A stretch of 64,000 nucleotides of DNA, from positions 62,001 to 126,000 of the forward strand of contig JAIXWO010000010.1 in NCBI GenBank assembly GCA_027491235.1. The letters run 5' to 3'. Source of the stretch: Sphingomonadales bacterium (GTDB lineage: Bacteria; Pseudomonadota; Alphaproteobacteria; Sphingomonadales; Sphingomonadaceae). The notes under the pieces were generated by a model. The model was not told where the DNA came from, made no database searches, and saw only the letters and a list, made by a program, of their open reading frames with translations. This document shows positions 1 to 7,867 of this stretch, piece after piece (positions within the stretch are counted from its first letter, which is position 1; each line of letters opens with the position of its first letter). Made by a program: the position numbers and the translations under genes.

Positions 1-486
1 ACCGGCATTTCATTGGGTGGCCATTTCGCGCCGCGAGCGGTGGCATTCGAACCGCGCTTTGCGAGCGGAGCCGTCTGGGGTGCAAACCACAATTGGGCTG
101 AGGTCCAGCAGAAACGCCTGCGTCGCGAAGGTGAAAACCCTGTGCCGCATTATTGGGCGCATGTGATGTGGGTATTCGGAGCGACCGACATGGACGATTT
201 CCATGAGAAATCAAAGGACATGACTCTGAACGGCGTGATGGAGCGCATCAAGGTGCCCTTCCTCGTCACGCATGGCAAGAAGGACCGCCAGATCGGGGTG
301 GAGTATGCGCATCAGAGCTTTGACCAATTGACCAACTGCCCCCAGCGCGAACTGAAGATCTTCACGGATCGCGAAGGCGGGGTTGAACATGTCGGGGCAG
401 ACAACATGTCGTTCGGGCGCGACTATATCGCAGACTGGTTCGCCGAAACGCTGGGTGGCCACACTTCTGGCACCACAGCAAGATGA
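1..486 (+). CDS. alpha/beta hydrolase, C-terminal part (5' end outside window)
   Basis: The reading frame is open from base 1, so the gene begins upstream of the window; 161 residues are visible. It opens on a nucleophile elbow (G-I-S-L-G-G, Ser at residue 4 of the fragment). Later a K-K-D-R segment offers the acidic residue and an E-H-V-G-A segment near the end the histidine, giving a plausible Ser-Asp-His triad. The stretch after the elbow resembles the FrsA / DUF1100 and 2,6-dihydroxypseudooxynicotine-hydrolase branch of alpha/beta hydrolases; this is family resemblance, not a substrate call. The stop overlaps the next ATG by four bases, so it probably heads or joins the catabolic-looking operon that follows. 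Substrate unknown. Confidence 0.8.
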   Translation, partial: TGISLGGHFAPRAVAFEPRFASGAVWGANHNWAEVQQKRLRREGENPVPHYWAHVMWVFGATDMDDFHEKSKDMTLNGVMERIKVPFLVTHGKKDRQIGVEYAHQSFDQLTNCPQRELKIFTDREGGVEHVGADNMSFGRDYIADWFAETLGGHTSGTTAR

Positions 487-803
487 CCTTTACCGCAACC
501 GCCCGCATCCCGACGACCAGCGCCAGCAAATATCTGCAGCAGGTCTGCAAGCACTGGGAACACAATCTGCCCGTCACGTTTGACACGACTCACGGCCAGA
601 TCACCTTTGCCCGGGATGCCCGCGGAGCGGACTGGCCCGCCGATGCGATTGTGACGCTGGATGCGGACGACGATATTCTGGTCTGCACGATCAACGCCAG
701 CGCCGAAGGCCAGCGCGATGGTCTGAAAGGTGCGCTGGAACGCCACATCGACCGGTTTGCCTTCCGCGAAGTGCCGTTGGCCTACAATTGGGCCGACGCA
801 TGA
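483..803 (+). CDS. DUF2218 family protein
   Basis: A 106-residue soluble protein without signal peptide. It matches the DUF2218 pattern as I know it: an N-terminal A-S-K-Y-L-Q-Q-V-C-K-H-W segment (about residues 14-25), a middle D-T-T-H-G-Q-I-T-F segment, and a C-terminal E-R-H-I-D-R-F-A-F-R-E segment. The family has no established biochemical role; it is often found with oxidoreductases or uptake genes. It starts with an ATGA overlap on the upstream hydrolase and lies 75 bases before the cyclase, so translational coupling and co-transcription are likely. No catalytic residues can be assigned. Confidence 0.75.
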   Translation: MTFTATARIPTTSASKYLQQVCKHWEHNLPVTFDTTHGQITFARDARGADWPADAIVTLDADDDILVCTINASAEGQRDGLKGALERHIDRFAFREVPLAYNWADA

Positions 804-878
804 GCGCTGCCCTTTTGTCTTGGTGCACCGGGCTTGCTATCAAAATGACCTATGCCGCGCGGATGAGAGGATAAGAGT

Positions 879-1658
879 ATGCCCCGCCAGTTCATCGATT
901 TGTCGATCTATCTGGAAAATGACGTCATCACGGACCCGCCGTTCATGCGGCCCAAGATCACCTATCAGCAGCACACCGAGACCGTGGCCGAACTTGGCCA
1001 TTTCTTCCCCGGGGTGACGGCCGAGCAGACCCCCGATGGCGCAGGCTTTGCGGCGGCGGAATGGGTCACGCTGACGACGCACAACGGCACGCACCTTGAT
1101 GCGCCCTGGCATTTTCATCCAACGATGGACGGCGGCCAGCGCGCGATCACCATTGACGAGGTGCCGCTGGAATGGTGCTTCAACCCCGGCGTCAAACTTG
1201 ATTTCCGTCACTTTGAGAATGGCTATGTCGTCACCGCAGCCGATGTGGAGGCAGAGCTGGACCGCATCGGGCACACGCTTCAGCCGTTCGATATCGTTCT
1301 GGTCAATACCGCAGCGGGCGGCGCGGTCGGCAGCGACCATTTTGTCGATACCGGCTGCGGCATGGGGTATGAAGCCACAATGTACCTGCTGGAACGCGGC
1401 ATCCGCGTCACCGGCACCGATGCCTGGAGCTGGGACGCCCCGTTCAGCTACACCGCCAAGAAGGTCGCAGAGACTGGCGACAACTCGCTGATCTGGGAAG
1501 GCCACAAGGCCGGGCGCGACATCGGTTACTGCCATCTGGAAAAGCTGCACAATCTCGAATGTCTGCCCGCAAACGGGTTCACCCTAAGCTGCTTCCCGCA
1601 CAAGATCCGCGGTGCATCGGCTGGCTGGACCCGCGCAGTGGCCATTCTCGAAGACTGA
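879..1658 (+). CDS. cyclase family protein (kynurenine formamidase-like metal hydrolase)
   Basis: A 259-residue enzyme of the cyclase / KynB superfamily. The diagnostic metal-binding motif HNGTHLDAPWH lies at residues 68-78, and the usual C-terminal D-x-W-S-W-D and later His-containing segments are present. Family members hydrolyse amides, lactones or similar bonds using a divalent metal, for example N-formylkynurenine or isatin. No tryptophan-catabolism genes lie nearby, so formamidase activity is not implied. The start at 879 follows a gagagg-like ribosome binding site a few bases upstream. It is followed after two bases by the SDR gene, consistent with one catabolic operon whose substrate I cannot name. 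Confidence 0.85.
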   Translation: MPRQFIDLSIYLENDVITDPPFMRPKITYQQHTETVAELGHFFPGVTAEQTPDGAGFAAAEWVTLTTHNGTHLDAPWHFHPTMDGGQRAITIDEVPLEWCFNPGVKLDFRHFENGYVVTAADVEAELDRIGHTLQPFDIVLVNTAAGGAVGSDHFVDTGCGMGYEATMYLLERGIRVTGTDAWSWDAPFSYTAKKVAETGDNSLIWEGHKAGRDIGYCHLEKLHNLECLPANGFTLSCFPHKIRGASAGWTRAVAILED

Positions 1659-1660
1659 GG

Positions 1661-2428
1661 ATGATGCCCGGCGCGTTCAACCTGCACGGCAAGACGGTCC
1701 TCGTCACCGGCTCCACACGCGGGATCGGGCTGGGCATAGCCAAGGCGTTGGGCAGCGCTGGCGCGCAGGTCGTCATATCGAGCGAGGACCCGGACGATAC
1801 CGGAAAGGTAACGGACGAACTGCGCGCCAAAGGCTATGTCGCACACGGTATCGCCTGCGATGTCACCGATCACATTGCGCTCAACGCGCTTGTAGAAGGC
1901 ACCCTCGCTCAATTCGGCGGCATCGATGTTCTCATTTGCAACGCCGGGATCACGGGCGAGGCCGGAAGCTGGGCGCTTGATGATTTCGACCGGGTGATGG
2001 CGGTCAACCTGCGCTCGATGGTTGCGCTGACCACCCTCACGCTGCCGCATATCGCCGCACGTGGCGGCGGCAGTGTCATCCTGATGTCCAGCCTGTCGGC
2101 CCTGCGCGGCAACGGCGCGATCAACGCCTATGCGCTCGCCAAGGCGGGCGTGGCGCAGCTGGCCCGCAATCTGGCGGTGCAGTGGGGGCCGCAAGGTGTG
2201 CGTGTGAACGCGATCGCGCCGGGGCTGATCGATACGCCGCTGTCGGCACCTCTGATGGCAGACGAAGCCTTCATGCAGCGGCGAATGCAGATGACGCCGC
2301 TGCGCCGAACCGGCACGGTGGACGACATCGCTGCGGCCTGCCTGTTCCTTGCCGCGCCCGGCAGCAGCTTCATCACCGGCCAGCAAATCGCCATCGATGG
2401 CGGAACGTCGATCACCGATGGAAGCTGA
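1661..2428 (+). CDS. short-chain dehydrogenase/reductase
   Basis: A 255-residue classical SDR. The cofactor motif TGSTRGIG is at residues 16-23, N-A-G at about 94-96, and the catalytic set Ser144, Tyr157 and Lys161 is intact. The C-terminus ends in the usual I-A-I-D-G-G-T segment. I chose the ATG at 1661, two bases after the cyclase stop; the frame is open further upstream but that part lies inside the cyclase gene and has no SDR character. It probably oxidises or reduces an alcohol/ketone intermediate in the pathway encoded here. It overlaps the next gene by 11 bases. Confidence 0.88.
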   Translation: MMPGAFNLHGKTVLVTGSTRGIGLGIAKALGSAGAQVVISSEDPDDTGKVTDELRAKGYVAHGIACDVTDHIALNALVEGTLAQFGGIDVLICNAGITGEAGSWALDDFDRVMAVNLRSMVALTTLTLPHIAARGGGSVILMSSLSALRGNGAINAYALAKAGVAQLARNLAVQWGPQGVRVNAIAPGLIDTPLSAPLMADEAFMQRRMQMTPLRRTGTVDDIAAACLFLAAPGSSFITGQQIAIDGGTSITDGS

Positions 2429-3350
2429 CCTGTCCCGCAATGTCCTCGTCACCGGCGCTGGCGGCTTTGTCGGTCAGGCACTGGTGCGCGCTTTGGCAAG
2501 CGGCTGGCGCGTGATCGCCACCGACCGGGCGGAGATGGACTTTGCCGAACTGCCAAACGTCACTGTGCTGCCCGGTGATCTTGATGACCCCTCGCTGATC
2601 GCTGCCCTGACCGCGCAGCCGCTGGACGCCGTTGTGCACCTCGCCACAATCCCCGGCGGGGCGGCCGAAGCCGACCCGGTCTTGGCGGCGCGGATCAATG
2701 TGGCGGCCAGCATGGCGCTCATCGATGCGGCCTCCGCGCATGGCAACTGCCCCCGTGTCCTCTTCGCCAGCAGCATCGCCGTGTTTGGCGATCCGCTGCC
2801 AGCCCATGTCGATGATGATACGCCGCTCACGCCCATGCTGCGCTATGGCGCACATAAAGCGATGGTGGAGGAATGGATCGCGACGATGACCCGGCGTGGC
2901 GCGATCCGCGGGCTTTCGCTGCGCCTGCCCGGCATCCTCGCGCGGCCGCTGGCCCCTTCGGGCATGAAATCTGCCTTTTTGAGCAACCTGTTCCATGCGT
3001 TGAGAGCAGGCCAACCGATCACGCTGCCGGTCTCGGCCGATGCAACCAGCTGGCTGCTCTCCCGCCGCACCCTGATCAGCCAGCTCGAACGCGCGCTTGA
3101 TCTTCCTCACGATCCTGCCGATGCCCGGCTCACCTTACCGGCCTTGCGCGTGGTGATGCGCGATATGGTCAATGAAATCGCCCGCCAAACCGGCAGCGAC
3201 CCGGCGCTGGTCAGCCATGCACCCGATCCCGCCATCGAGGCCGCCTTCGGCAGCCAGCCACCGCTTTCCACGCCGCGCGCCGATGCACTTGGCCTGCATC
3301 ACGATGGCACCCTTGCAGCGCTGGTCACCCATGCGCTGGCCGACCTTTGA
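2418..3350 (+). CDS. NAD-dependent epimerase/dehydratase family protein, DenD-like
   Basis: A 310-residue extended SDR. The nucleotide-binding GxxGxxG motif occupies residues 13-19 and the catalytic Tyr143/Lys147 pair lies in Y-G-A-H-K. The C-terminal half, with R-L-P-G-I-L-A-R-P and a later W-L-L-S segment, resembles D-erythronate dehydrogenase (DenD) and its relatives, which oxidise acid sugars. I place the start at ATG 2418, inside the end of the preceding SDR, because the Rossmann fold begins directly after it. Substrate is uncertain: DenD partners (a DUF1537 kinase and a DUF2437-type or aldolase partner) are not seen here. Confidence 0.8.
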   Translation: MEADLSRNVLVTGAGGFVGQALVRALASGWRVIATDRAEMDFAELPNVTVLPGDLDDPSLIAALTAQPLDAVVHLATIPGGAAEADPVLAARINVAASMALIDAASAHGNCPRVLFASSIAVFGDPLPAHVDDDTPLTPMLRYGAHKAMVEEWIATMTRRGAIRGLSLRLPGILARPLAPSGMKSAFLSNLFHALRAGQPITLPVSADATSWLLSRRTLISQLERALDLPHDPADARLTLPALRVVMRDMVNEIARQTGSDPALVSHAPDPAIEAAFGSQPPLSTPRADALGLHHDGTLAALVTHALADL

Positions 3351-3368
3351 CCGTTTGAAAGGACCCAC

Positions 3369-4334
3369 ATGAAACTCGCAACCCATGACAATGGCACCGC
3401 TGATGGCATACTGGTTGTCGTCAGCGCCGATGGCAGCCGCTATCTTGGTGCAGCGCCAGTGGCCGCCACCCTGCAGGCGGCGCTGGACAATTGGGCCACT
3501 GCCGAACCAGCCTTGCGGGCACTGTCCGAACGGCTGGCAGCGGGTGAGGGCCAAGCGGCGCAAGGCCTGAACTTTGCAGCTCCATTGCCCCGCGCCTGGC
3601 AATGGCTCGATGGCTCGGCCTTCCGCAGCCATGGCGAGCTGATGGAAACCCTTTTCGGCACCGAACCGCCCCCGCCGGGCCGCCCGCTAATGTATCAGGG
3701 GCTCTCGCACCAGTTCCTCTCCGCCACCGCCGATGTGCCTGTGCCGCGCGAGGAGGATGGCATCGATTTCGAGGGTGAGTTCGGCGTCATTACCGATCAT
3801 GTACCGATGGGGGTGACCCCCGCGGAGGCCTTGGCGCACATCAAGCTGCTGGTGCAGATCAACGATTGGTCGCTGCGGGCGCTTGCGCCTGTCGAGATGA
3901 AGACCGGCTTCGGCTGGGTGCAGGCCAAGCCCGCGTGTTCGGTCGCGCCATTTGCAGTGACGCCCGATGCGCTGGGCGACGCCTGGCGCGATGGGCGCAT
4001 CCACCTGCCGCTCAGGGTAGACTGGAACGGCGCACTCTTTGGGGAGGCCGTTGGCGGGGTAATGGAGTTCGGTTTCCATGATCTTGTGGCCCATGCCGCC
4101 AGCACCCGCTCGCTGTGCGCCGGCACCATCATCGGTTCGGGCACCGTCTCCAACAGCAATTTCCGAGAGATCGGATCATCCTGCATCGCGGAGCGGCGCG
4201 GCATCGAGATGCTCGATGAAGGCACCGCACGCACCGACTATATGCGCTTTGGCGATACCGTGCGGATGGAGGCGCGCCAAGCCGATGGTAGCCTGCTGTT
4301 CGGCGCGATCGACCAACAAGTGATCAAGGGATGA
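3369..4334 (+). CDS. fumarylacetoacetate hydrolase family protein
   Basis: A 321-residue member of the FAH superfamily, whose enzymes hydrolyse, decarboxylate or hydrate beta-diketo or 2-oxo acids with a divalent metal. The fold is recognisable from the acidic metal-ligand region around residues 132-140 (D-F-E-G-E-F-G), the N-D-W-S segment, and the late G-S-G-T-V-S-N motif followed by R-F-G-D-T-V. An aaagga site precedes the ATG at 3369. Length fits the two-domain FAH group. It lies 18 bases after the epimerase-like gene and overlaps the cupin by four bases, supporting a carbon-carbon bond cleavage or hydrolysis step late in the pathway. Confidence 0.85.
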   Translation: MKLATHDNGTADGILVVVSADGSRYLGAAPVAATLQAALDNWATAEPALRALSERLAAGEGQAAQGLNFAAPLPRAWQWLDGSAFRSHGELMETLFGTEPPPPGRPLMYQGLSHQFLSATADVPVPREEDGIDFEGEFGVITDHVPMGVTPAEALAHIKLLVQINDWSLRALAPVEMKTGFGWVQAKPACSVAPFAVTPDALGDAWRDGRIHLPLRVDWNGALFGEAVGGVMEFGFHDLVAHAASTRSLCAGTIIGSGTVSNSNFREIGSSCIAERRGIEMLDEGTARTDYMRFGDTVRMEARQADGSLLFGAIDQQVIKG

Positions 4335-4825
4335 CCCGACCCGCATCTCCGCCCGTTCGCCGCATTGTCACCGGCCATGATGATGCAGGTAAGGCCGTGT
4401 TCCGCAGCGATAACCTGCTGCCGGTCAATCCCATCCCCTCAGGCGATGCCGCGTTCAGCCTCATCTGGACGACCGCCAGCGTACCGGCCGACAATAATGA
4501 CGATACCGATGGCCGGGAGCGCGACGCGGGGCTGACCCTGCATCAGGGATCGGTGATCCGCATCGTCGACATGGTGCCGGGTGGCACGTCACCCATGCAT
4601 CGCTCCAGCAGCATCGATTATGGCATCGTCCTGTCGGGCGCGGTCGAACTGGAACTCGACGACGGCGCAGTCACCACCGCACGCGCGGGCGACATCATCG
4701 TCCAGCGCGGCACGATCCACCTATGGCGAAACCCCTCTGCGACCGAAATCTGCCGCATCGTGTTCGTCCTGATCGAGGCAGAACCCAGAATTGTCGAAGG
4801 AAAGCCGCTTCCCGATGTGATGTGA
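4331..4825 (+). CDS. cupin domain protein
   Basis: A 164-residue single-cupin protein. The first cupin motif is atypical: P-G-G-T-S-P-M-H-R-S-S-S-I-D-Y has only one of the usual histidines. The second motif, G-D-I-I-V-Q-R-G-T-I-H-L-W-R-N, is standard. It may therefore bind metal weakly, or be a non-metal cupin or sensor. It is translationally coupled to the FAH gene by an ATGA overlap and is the last gene of the forward run that begins at or before base 1. Possible roles are isomerase, dioxygenase-like enzyme or accessory protein; the sequence does not decide. Confidence 0.8.
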   Translation: MTRPASPPVRRIVTGHDDAGKAVFRSDNLLPVNPIPSGDAAFSLIWTTASVPADNNDDTDGRERDAGLTLHQGSVIRIVDMVPGGTSPMHRSSSIDYGIVLSGAVELELDDGAVTTARAGDIIVQRGTIHLWRNPSATEICRIVFVLIEAEPRIVEGKPLPDVM

Positions 4826-4954
4826 AGCGATCAGCCGCCTTGTCGGTAGCTGGAGAATCTAGCGAAAACAGCCCTTCGAAAAATCCGAACACGGCGAAAT
4901 CGGCACCTCCCGCTAGGAAGTGATTTTCTAAATCGTTGATTTTTGTGGAAAAAC

Positions 4955-5029
4955 TGGAGCGGGCGAAGGGATTCGAACCCTCGACCCCAACCTTGGCAAG
5001 GTTGTGCTCTACCCCTGAGCTACGCCCGC
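4955..5029 (-). tRNA. tRNA-Gly (GCC)
   Basis: On the reverse strand a complete cloverleaf can be drawn: 5' acceptor GCGGGCG pairs with 3' CGCCCGC, the D-arm contains TAGCTCAG, the anticodon loop TTGCCAA carries GCC, and the T-arm contains GGTTCGAATCC. The 3' CCA is encoded (4955-4957) after a U discriminator. It lies between the cupin gene and the thioredoxin-family gene, both of which read in the opposite direction. Confidence 0.95.
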
Positions 5030-5181
5030 TCTGGCGTTGGCGCGGGACATGGCGTCCTGCGCGGGAGGGGGGCTGTTAACAGCGCACCTTGGGTTATGCA
5101 AGCCTGTTTGCGCGCATTTTTGGGTTGTCTCTTTTCGGTTTCTTCCCACATAGGGCGGTAAGACAATTCAGGAGCAGTAAG

Positions 5182-6093
5182 TTGGCCACGCTGGGGATGA
5201 GCGAACAGGACAAGCAGGCCGTCGAGGCCTTTAAGAAAGACGTCATTGAACCGTCGATGACGTCGCTCGTCATCCTCGATTTCTGGGCGGAATGGTGTGG
5301 GCCGTGCAAGCAGCTGACGCCGGTGCTCGAGAAGATCGCGGCGGACTATGCCAATAAGGGCGTTCTGCTCGCCAAGGTGAATGTCGATGAGCAAAAGCTG
5401 ATCGCGTCGCAGTTCCGCGTCCAGTCCATCCCCACCGTCTATGCTGTGTTTCAGGGGCAGTTGGTGGCAGACCTGACGCAGTTCCGCACCGAAAGCCAGC
5501 TGACCCGCGCGCTGGACCAGTTGCTGGGCCAATTGCCTGTGCAGGGTGAGGCCCAAGCGCTGGAGCAGGAAATTGAGCCACTGATCGCGATGGGCGAAGA
5601 GGTTCTGGCTGCGGGCGATGCTGACCGGGCCGCAGGCCTGTTCCAACAGATATTGGAAATGGCGCCTGACAATGAAGAGGTGCTTTCCGGCCTGATCCGC
5701 GCCTTGGTGGCCGGTCACCATATGGACGACGCCGCTGCCCTCGCCGCATCGCTCACCGATGATCAAAAGAAGCATGTTGCTGTCAGCCGCGCTTTGTCTG
5801 CCCTTGCCATCGCGCAGGAGGCGCGGCCGGTGGATGATCTGGCAGGGCTCAAGGCCGAAGTCGCCGCGCAGCCCGACAACCACGCCGCCCGCTTTGAGCT
5901 GGCCGGAGGGCTGATGGCCTCTGGCGACCGCGATGGTGCCGCCGACGCGCTGCTCCATATCATCCGCACGGATAAAGAATGGAATGACGGGGCAGCCCGC
6001 ACGCAGTTGCTCAAACTGTTTGAAGCCATTGGCTTGGAAGACCCCTGGGTCTCCGCCACACGGCGTAAGCTTTCCGCGGCGTTGTTCGGATGA
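5182..6093 (+). CDS. thioredoxin-TPR protein (YbbN/CnoX-type co-chaperone)
   Basis: A 303-residue protein with an N-terminal thioredoxin domain (residues about 15-115; active-site C39-G-P-C42 in W-C-G-P-C-K) followed by an alpha-helical TPR-like C-terminal half. This architecture matches YbbN/CnoX, which combines redox activity with holdase function. I chose TTG at 5182 because GGAG lies at 5171-5174 at ideal spacing; the alternative ATG at 5197 has no comparable site and would only remove five residues. It heads a three-gene operon coupled by ATGA overlaps to a Lon-substrate-domain protein and a Trm112 protein, suggesting a protein-quality-control theme. Confidence 0.85.
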   Translation: MATLGMSEQDKQAVEAFKKDVIEPSMTSLVILDFWAEWCGPCKQLTPVLEKIAADYANKGVLLAKVNVDEQKLIASQFRVQSIPTVYAVFQGQLVADLTQFRTESQLTRALDQLLGQLPVQGEAQALEQEIEPLIAMGEEVLAAGDADRAAGLFQQILEMAPDNEEVLSGLIRALVAGHHMDDAAALAASLTDDQKKHVAVSRALSALAIAQEARPVDDLAGLKAEVAAQPDNHAARFELAGGLMASGDRDGAADALLHIIRTDKEWNDGAARTQLLKLFEAIGLEDPWVSATRRKLSAALFG

Positions 6094-6713
6094 GCACGAA
6101 AACCATCACACGCCTGTCGGTCTTCCCGATTGCGGGGGCCGTGCTGTTTCCGCACATGCAATTACCGCTGCACATTTTTGAGCCGCGCTATCGGGCGCTG
6201 GTCCGCGATGCCCTGTCGCGCGATCAACGCATCGGCATGGTCCAGCCGCGCGATGCCGGGGATCCGCCCAGCCTGTTTGATGTCGGCTGCGTCGGTAAGA
6301 TCGGCCATGTCGAAGCGCTGGACGATGGCCGCTACAACATCATCCTTGAAGGGCTGTCCCGCTTCCGCATCCGTCGGGAATTGTCGGTGGATACAGCCTT
6401 CCGACAGGTTGAGGCAGACCTGATCGCAGAGGATGACGTGCACCAGACCTTGGGCCTGATGGAACGCGCAAGCCTGGAACGCGAAGCAAAGCGCTTTGCC
6501 GATGCACAGGGCTATGCAGTGGACTGGAACGCCGTCGGTCGCCTCGATGATGAAGCCATCGTCAATGGCATCGCGCAGGTCGCACCGTTTGATATCGCGG
6601 CCAAGCAGGCACTGCTGGAGGCCAACTCCTTGAGCGACCGTGCCGAGCTGACAATGCAGCTGATGCAGTTCTTCGGCCGGCATGATGGCGATGGACAGGT
6701 GACACTGCAATGA
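6090..6713 (+). CDS. LON peptidase substrate-binding domain protein
   Basis: A 207-residue stand-alone Lon N-terminal (PUA-like) domain without ATPase or protease domain. The start [26 protein letters not shown] is split here into its typical elements: the P-L-H-I-F-E-P-R-Y motif is the family hallmark, at about residues 27-35. Such proteins are thought to recognise protein substrates; their exact role is not established. It overlaps both neighbours by four bases, so it is translationally coupled to the thioredoxin-TPR gene and to the Trm112 gene. Confidence 0.88.
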   Translation: MSTKTITRLSVFPIAGAVLFPHMQLPLHIFEPRYRALVRDALSRDQRIGMVQPRDAGDPPSLFDVGCVGKIGHVEALDDGRYNIILEGLSRFRIRRELSVDTAFRQVEADLIAEDDVHQTLGLMERASLEREAKRFADAQGYAVDWNAVGRLDDEAIVNGIAQVAPFDIAAKQALLEANSLSDRAELTMQLMQFFGRHDGDGQVTLQ

Positions 6714-6895
6714 CCGCGCACGCAGCGGGCGTAGAAGGCTTGCTCGATATTCTCGTTTGCCCGCTCACCCGATCAAAGCTCCGCTATGATGACGCGCGGC
6801 AGGAACTTGTGTCGGATGCAGCGGGGATTGCCTTCCCTATCCGGGATGGCGTGCCAATCTTGCGGGTGGAAGAGGCGCGGACGATCGCGCCCTGA
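6710..6895 (+). CDS. Trm112 family protein (YcaR-like)
   Basis: A 61-residue protein with the Trm112 zinc-ribbon-like pattern [10 protein letters not shown] near residues 11-20 and I-R-D-G-V-P-I-L near the end. Bacterial members commonly keep only part of the zinc ligands; here one cysteine is visible. Eukaryotic Trm112 activates methyltransferases, while the role of the small bacterial protein is unclear. It is the last gene of the thioredoxin operon and ends three bases before the convergent CHAP gene. Confidence 0.85.
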   Translation: MTAHAAGVEGLLDILVCPLTRSKLRYDDARQELVSDAAGIAFPIRDGVPILRVEEARTIAP

Positions 6896-6898
6896 GAC

Positions 6899-7435
6899 TT
6901 AACGTTCCAGCGAAGCGAGCTGGATCACATCGTCCGACAGCTTGAAGCCATGGTCCATCTTCGGCGCAGCGGCGAAGTGGACGGTACCGTCATTGTAGAT
7001 GAAGCCGGAGACCGGATAGCTGGTCTGGCCCATATCGCGGCTGCCCGCATGCCAGACACGGACCTTGCTCCAATCGCCTTTTTCCGAAACGTCGATGGCG
7101 CGGACGCCACGTTCGATCATGCCGGGGCGCGACCAGTTGGCGTGGTCCAGAAGGACTTCGCGGTCATTGAGAACCTTGGCGACTGTCGCGACATGGCCGT
7201 TGCGCATCGCACCGAAGCTCGGCATCGCCATGACAGCGCCAACGCGGGGTTCGTGACCGCGGCTGTAACGGCCTTCGGCTTGGTTCCACCAAGTGTAAGC
7301 ATTGCCGCGCAGTTCAACGCCGGAAACTTCACGGGCGAAAGGCACGCACTGCAGGGGACGGGCGGACGCGAGTGTCGGCGTGACCAAGGCTGCAAGCGAT
7401 AAGAAAGCAGCTGAAATCAAACGAACTTTTCGCAA
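6899..7435 (-). CDS. secreted CHAP-domain protein (amidase/peptidase), copy 1
   Basis: A 178-residue protein with an N-terminal signal peptide (hydrophobic residues about 7-25, A-S-A cleavage region) and one CHAP domain. The catalytic cysteine is Cys30 (Q-C-V-P-F-A) and the histidine His81 (N-G-H-V-A-T). CHAP enzymes cleave peptidoglycan cross-links or stem peptides. The domain is clearly related to the protein encoded at 26480-27181, with shared segments such as T-W-W-x-Q-A-E-G-R-Y, V-R-A/V-I-D-V-S-E and the final G-F-I-Y. It is a small export-ready protein without binding modules; role in wall turnover is inferred. Confidence 0.85.
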   Translation of the reverse strand: MRKVRLISAAFLSLAALVTPTLASARPLQCVPFAREVSGVELRGNAYTWWNQAEGRYSRGHEPRVGAVMAMPSFGAMRNGHVATVAKVLNDREVLLDHANWSRPGMIERGVRAIDVSEKGDWSKVRVWHAGSRDMGQTSYPVSGFIYNDGTVHFAAAPKMDHGFKLSDDVIQLASLER

Positions 7436-7867
7436 AACCTAGAAACCCCTGAGACCCAATTGTCTTGTGCATCCTCCCTGCCTGTGACCGCCATCACAGC
7501 CAAGCGCGGATCGGTGAGTTGATAAGGGTCCGGGACGAAGCGTTGGCCGCCTGCAACTCATCGCAGGCGGGGCTCGCTTTGCCGCACCGCAACATGCGGC
7601 GCCCTGCGACGAGATGTGTCGGCGGGGCGAATCACATGCGCTTCGCCACCCGAACGCCCGTCATGCTGAACTTGTTTCAGCATCCATGCCGTGAATACGG
7701 AGCAAGGTGCCGCCCGACGAGGGTATGGATGCGCGCGTGGCATGGATCCTGAAACAAGTTCAGGATGACGATGATGGGTTGAGCAATCTCCTTCCCATCC
7801 CCTCTTGCATCCCTGCCCTCACCACGCCATTTCTATCCCAACAAAAGCAAGAGCTACGGGGAAGATG
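7436..7867. other. divergent intergenic region with a class A repeat
   Basis: This 432-base gap separates the CHAP gene from the acyl-CoA ligase, which are transcribed away from each other, so it must hold both promoters. Apart from the inverted repeat pair at 7659-7770 I see no coding potential with convincing family character and no confident promoter hexamers. Confidence 0.6.
7659..7770. repeat. class A REP-like inverted repeat pair, copy 1
   Basis: Left arm 7659-7688 and right arm 7742-7770 are reverse complements of each other except for swapped C/G positions. Each arm also contains its own hairpin: TGCTGAACTTGTTTCAGCA on the left and the complement of TCCTGAACTTGTTTCAGGA on the right. 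Further copies lie at 9628, 12476 and 29013. This copy is unusual in lying between divergent genes. Confidence 0.9.
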
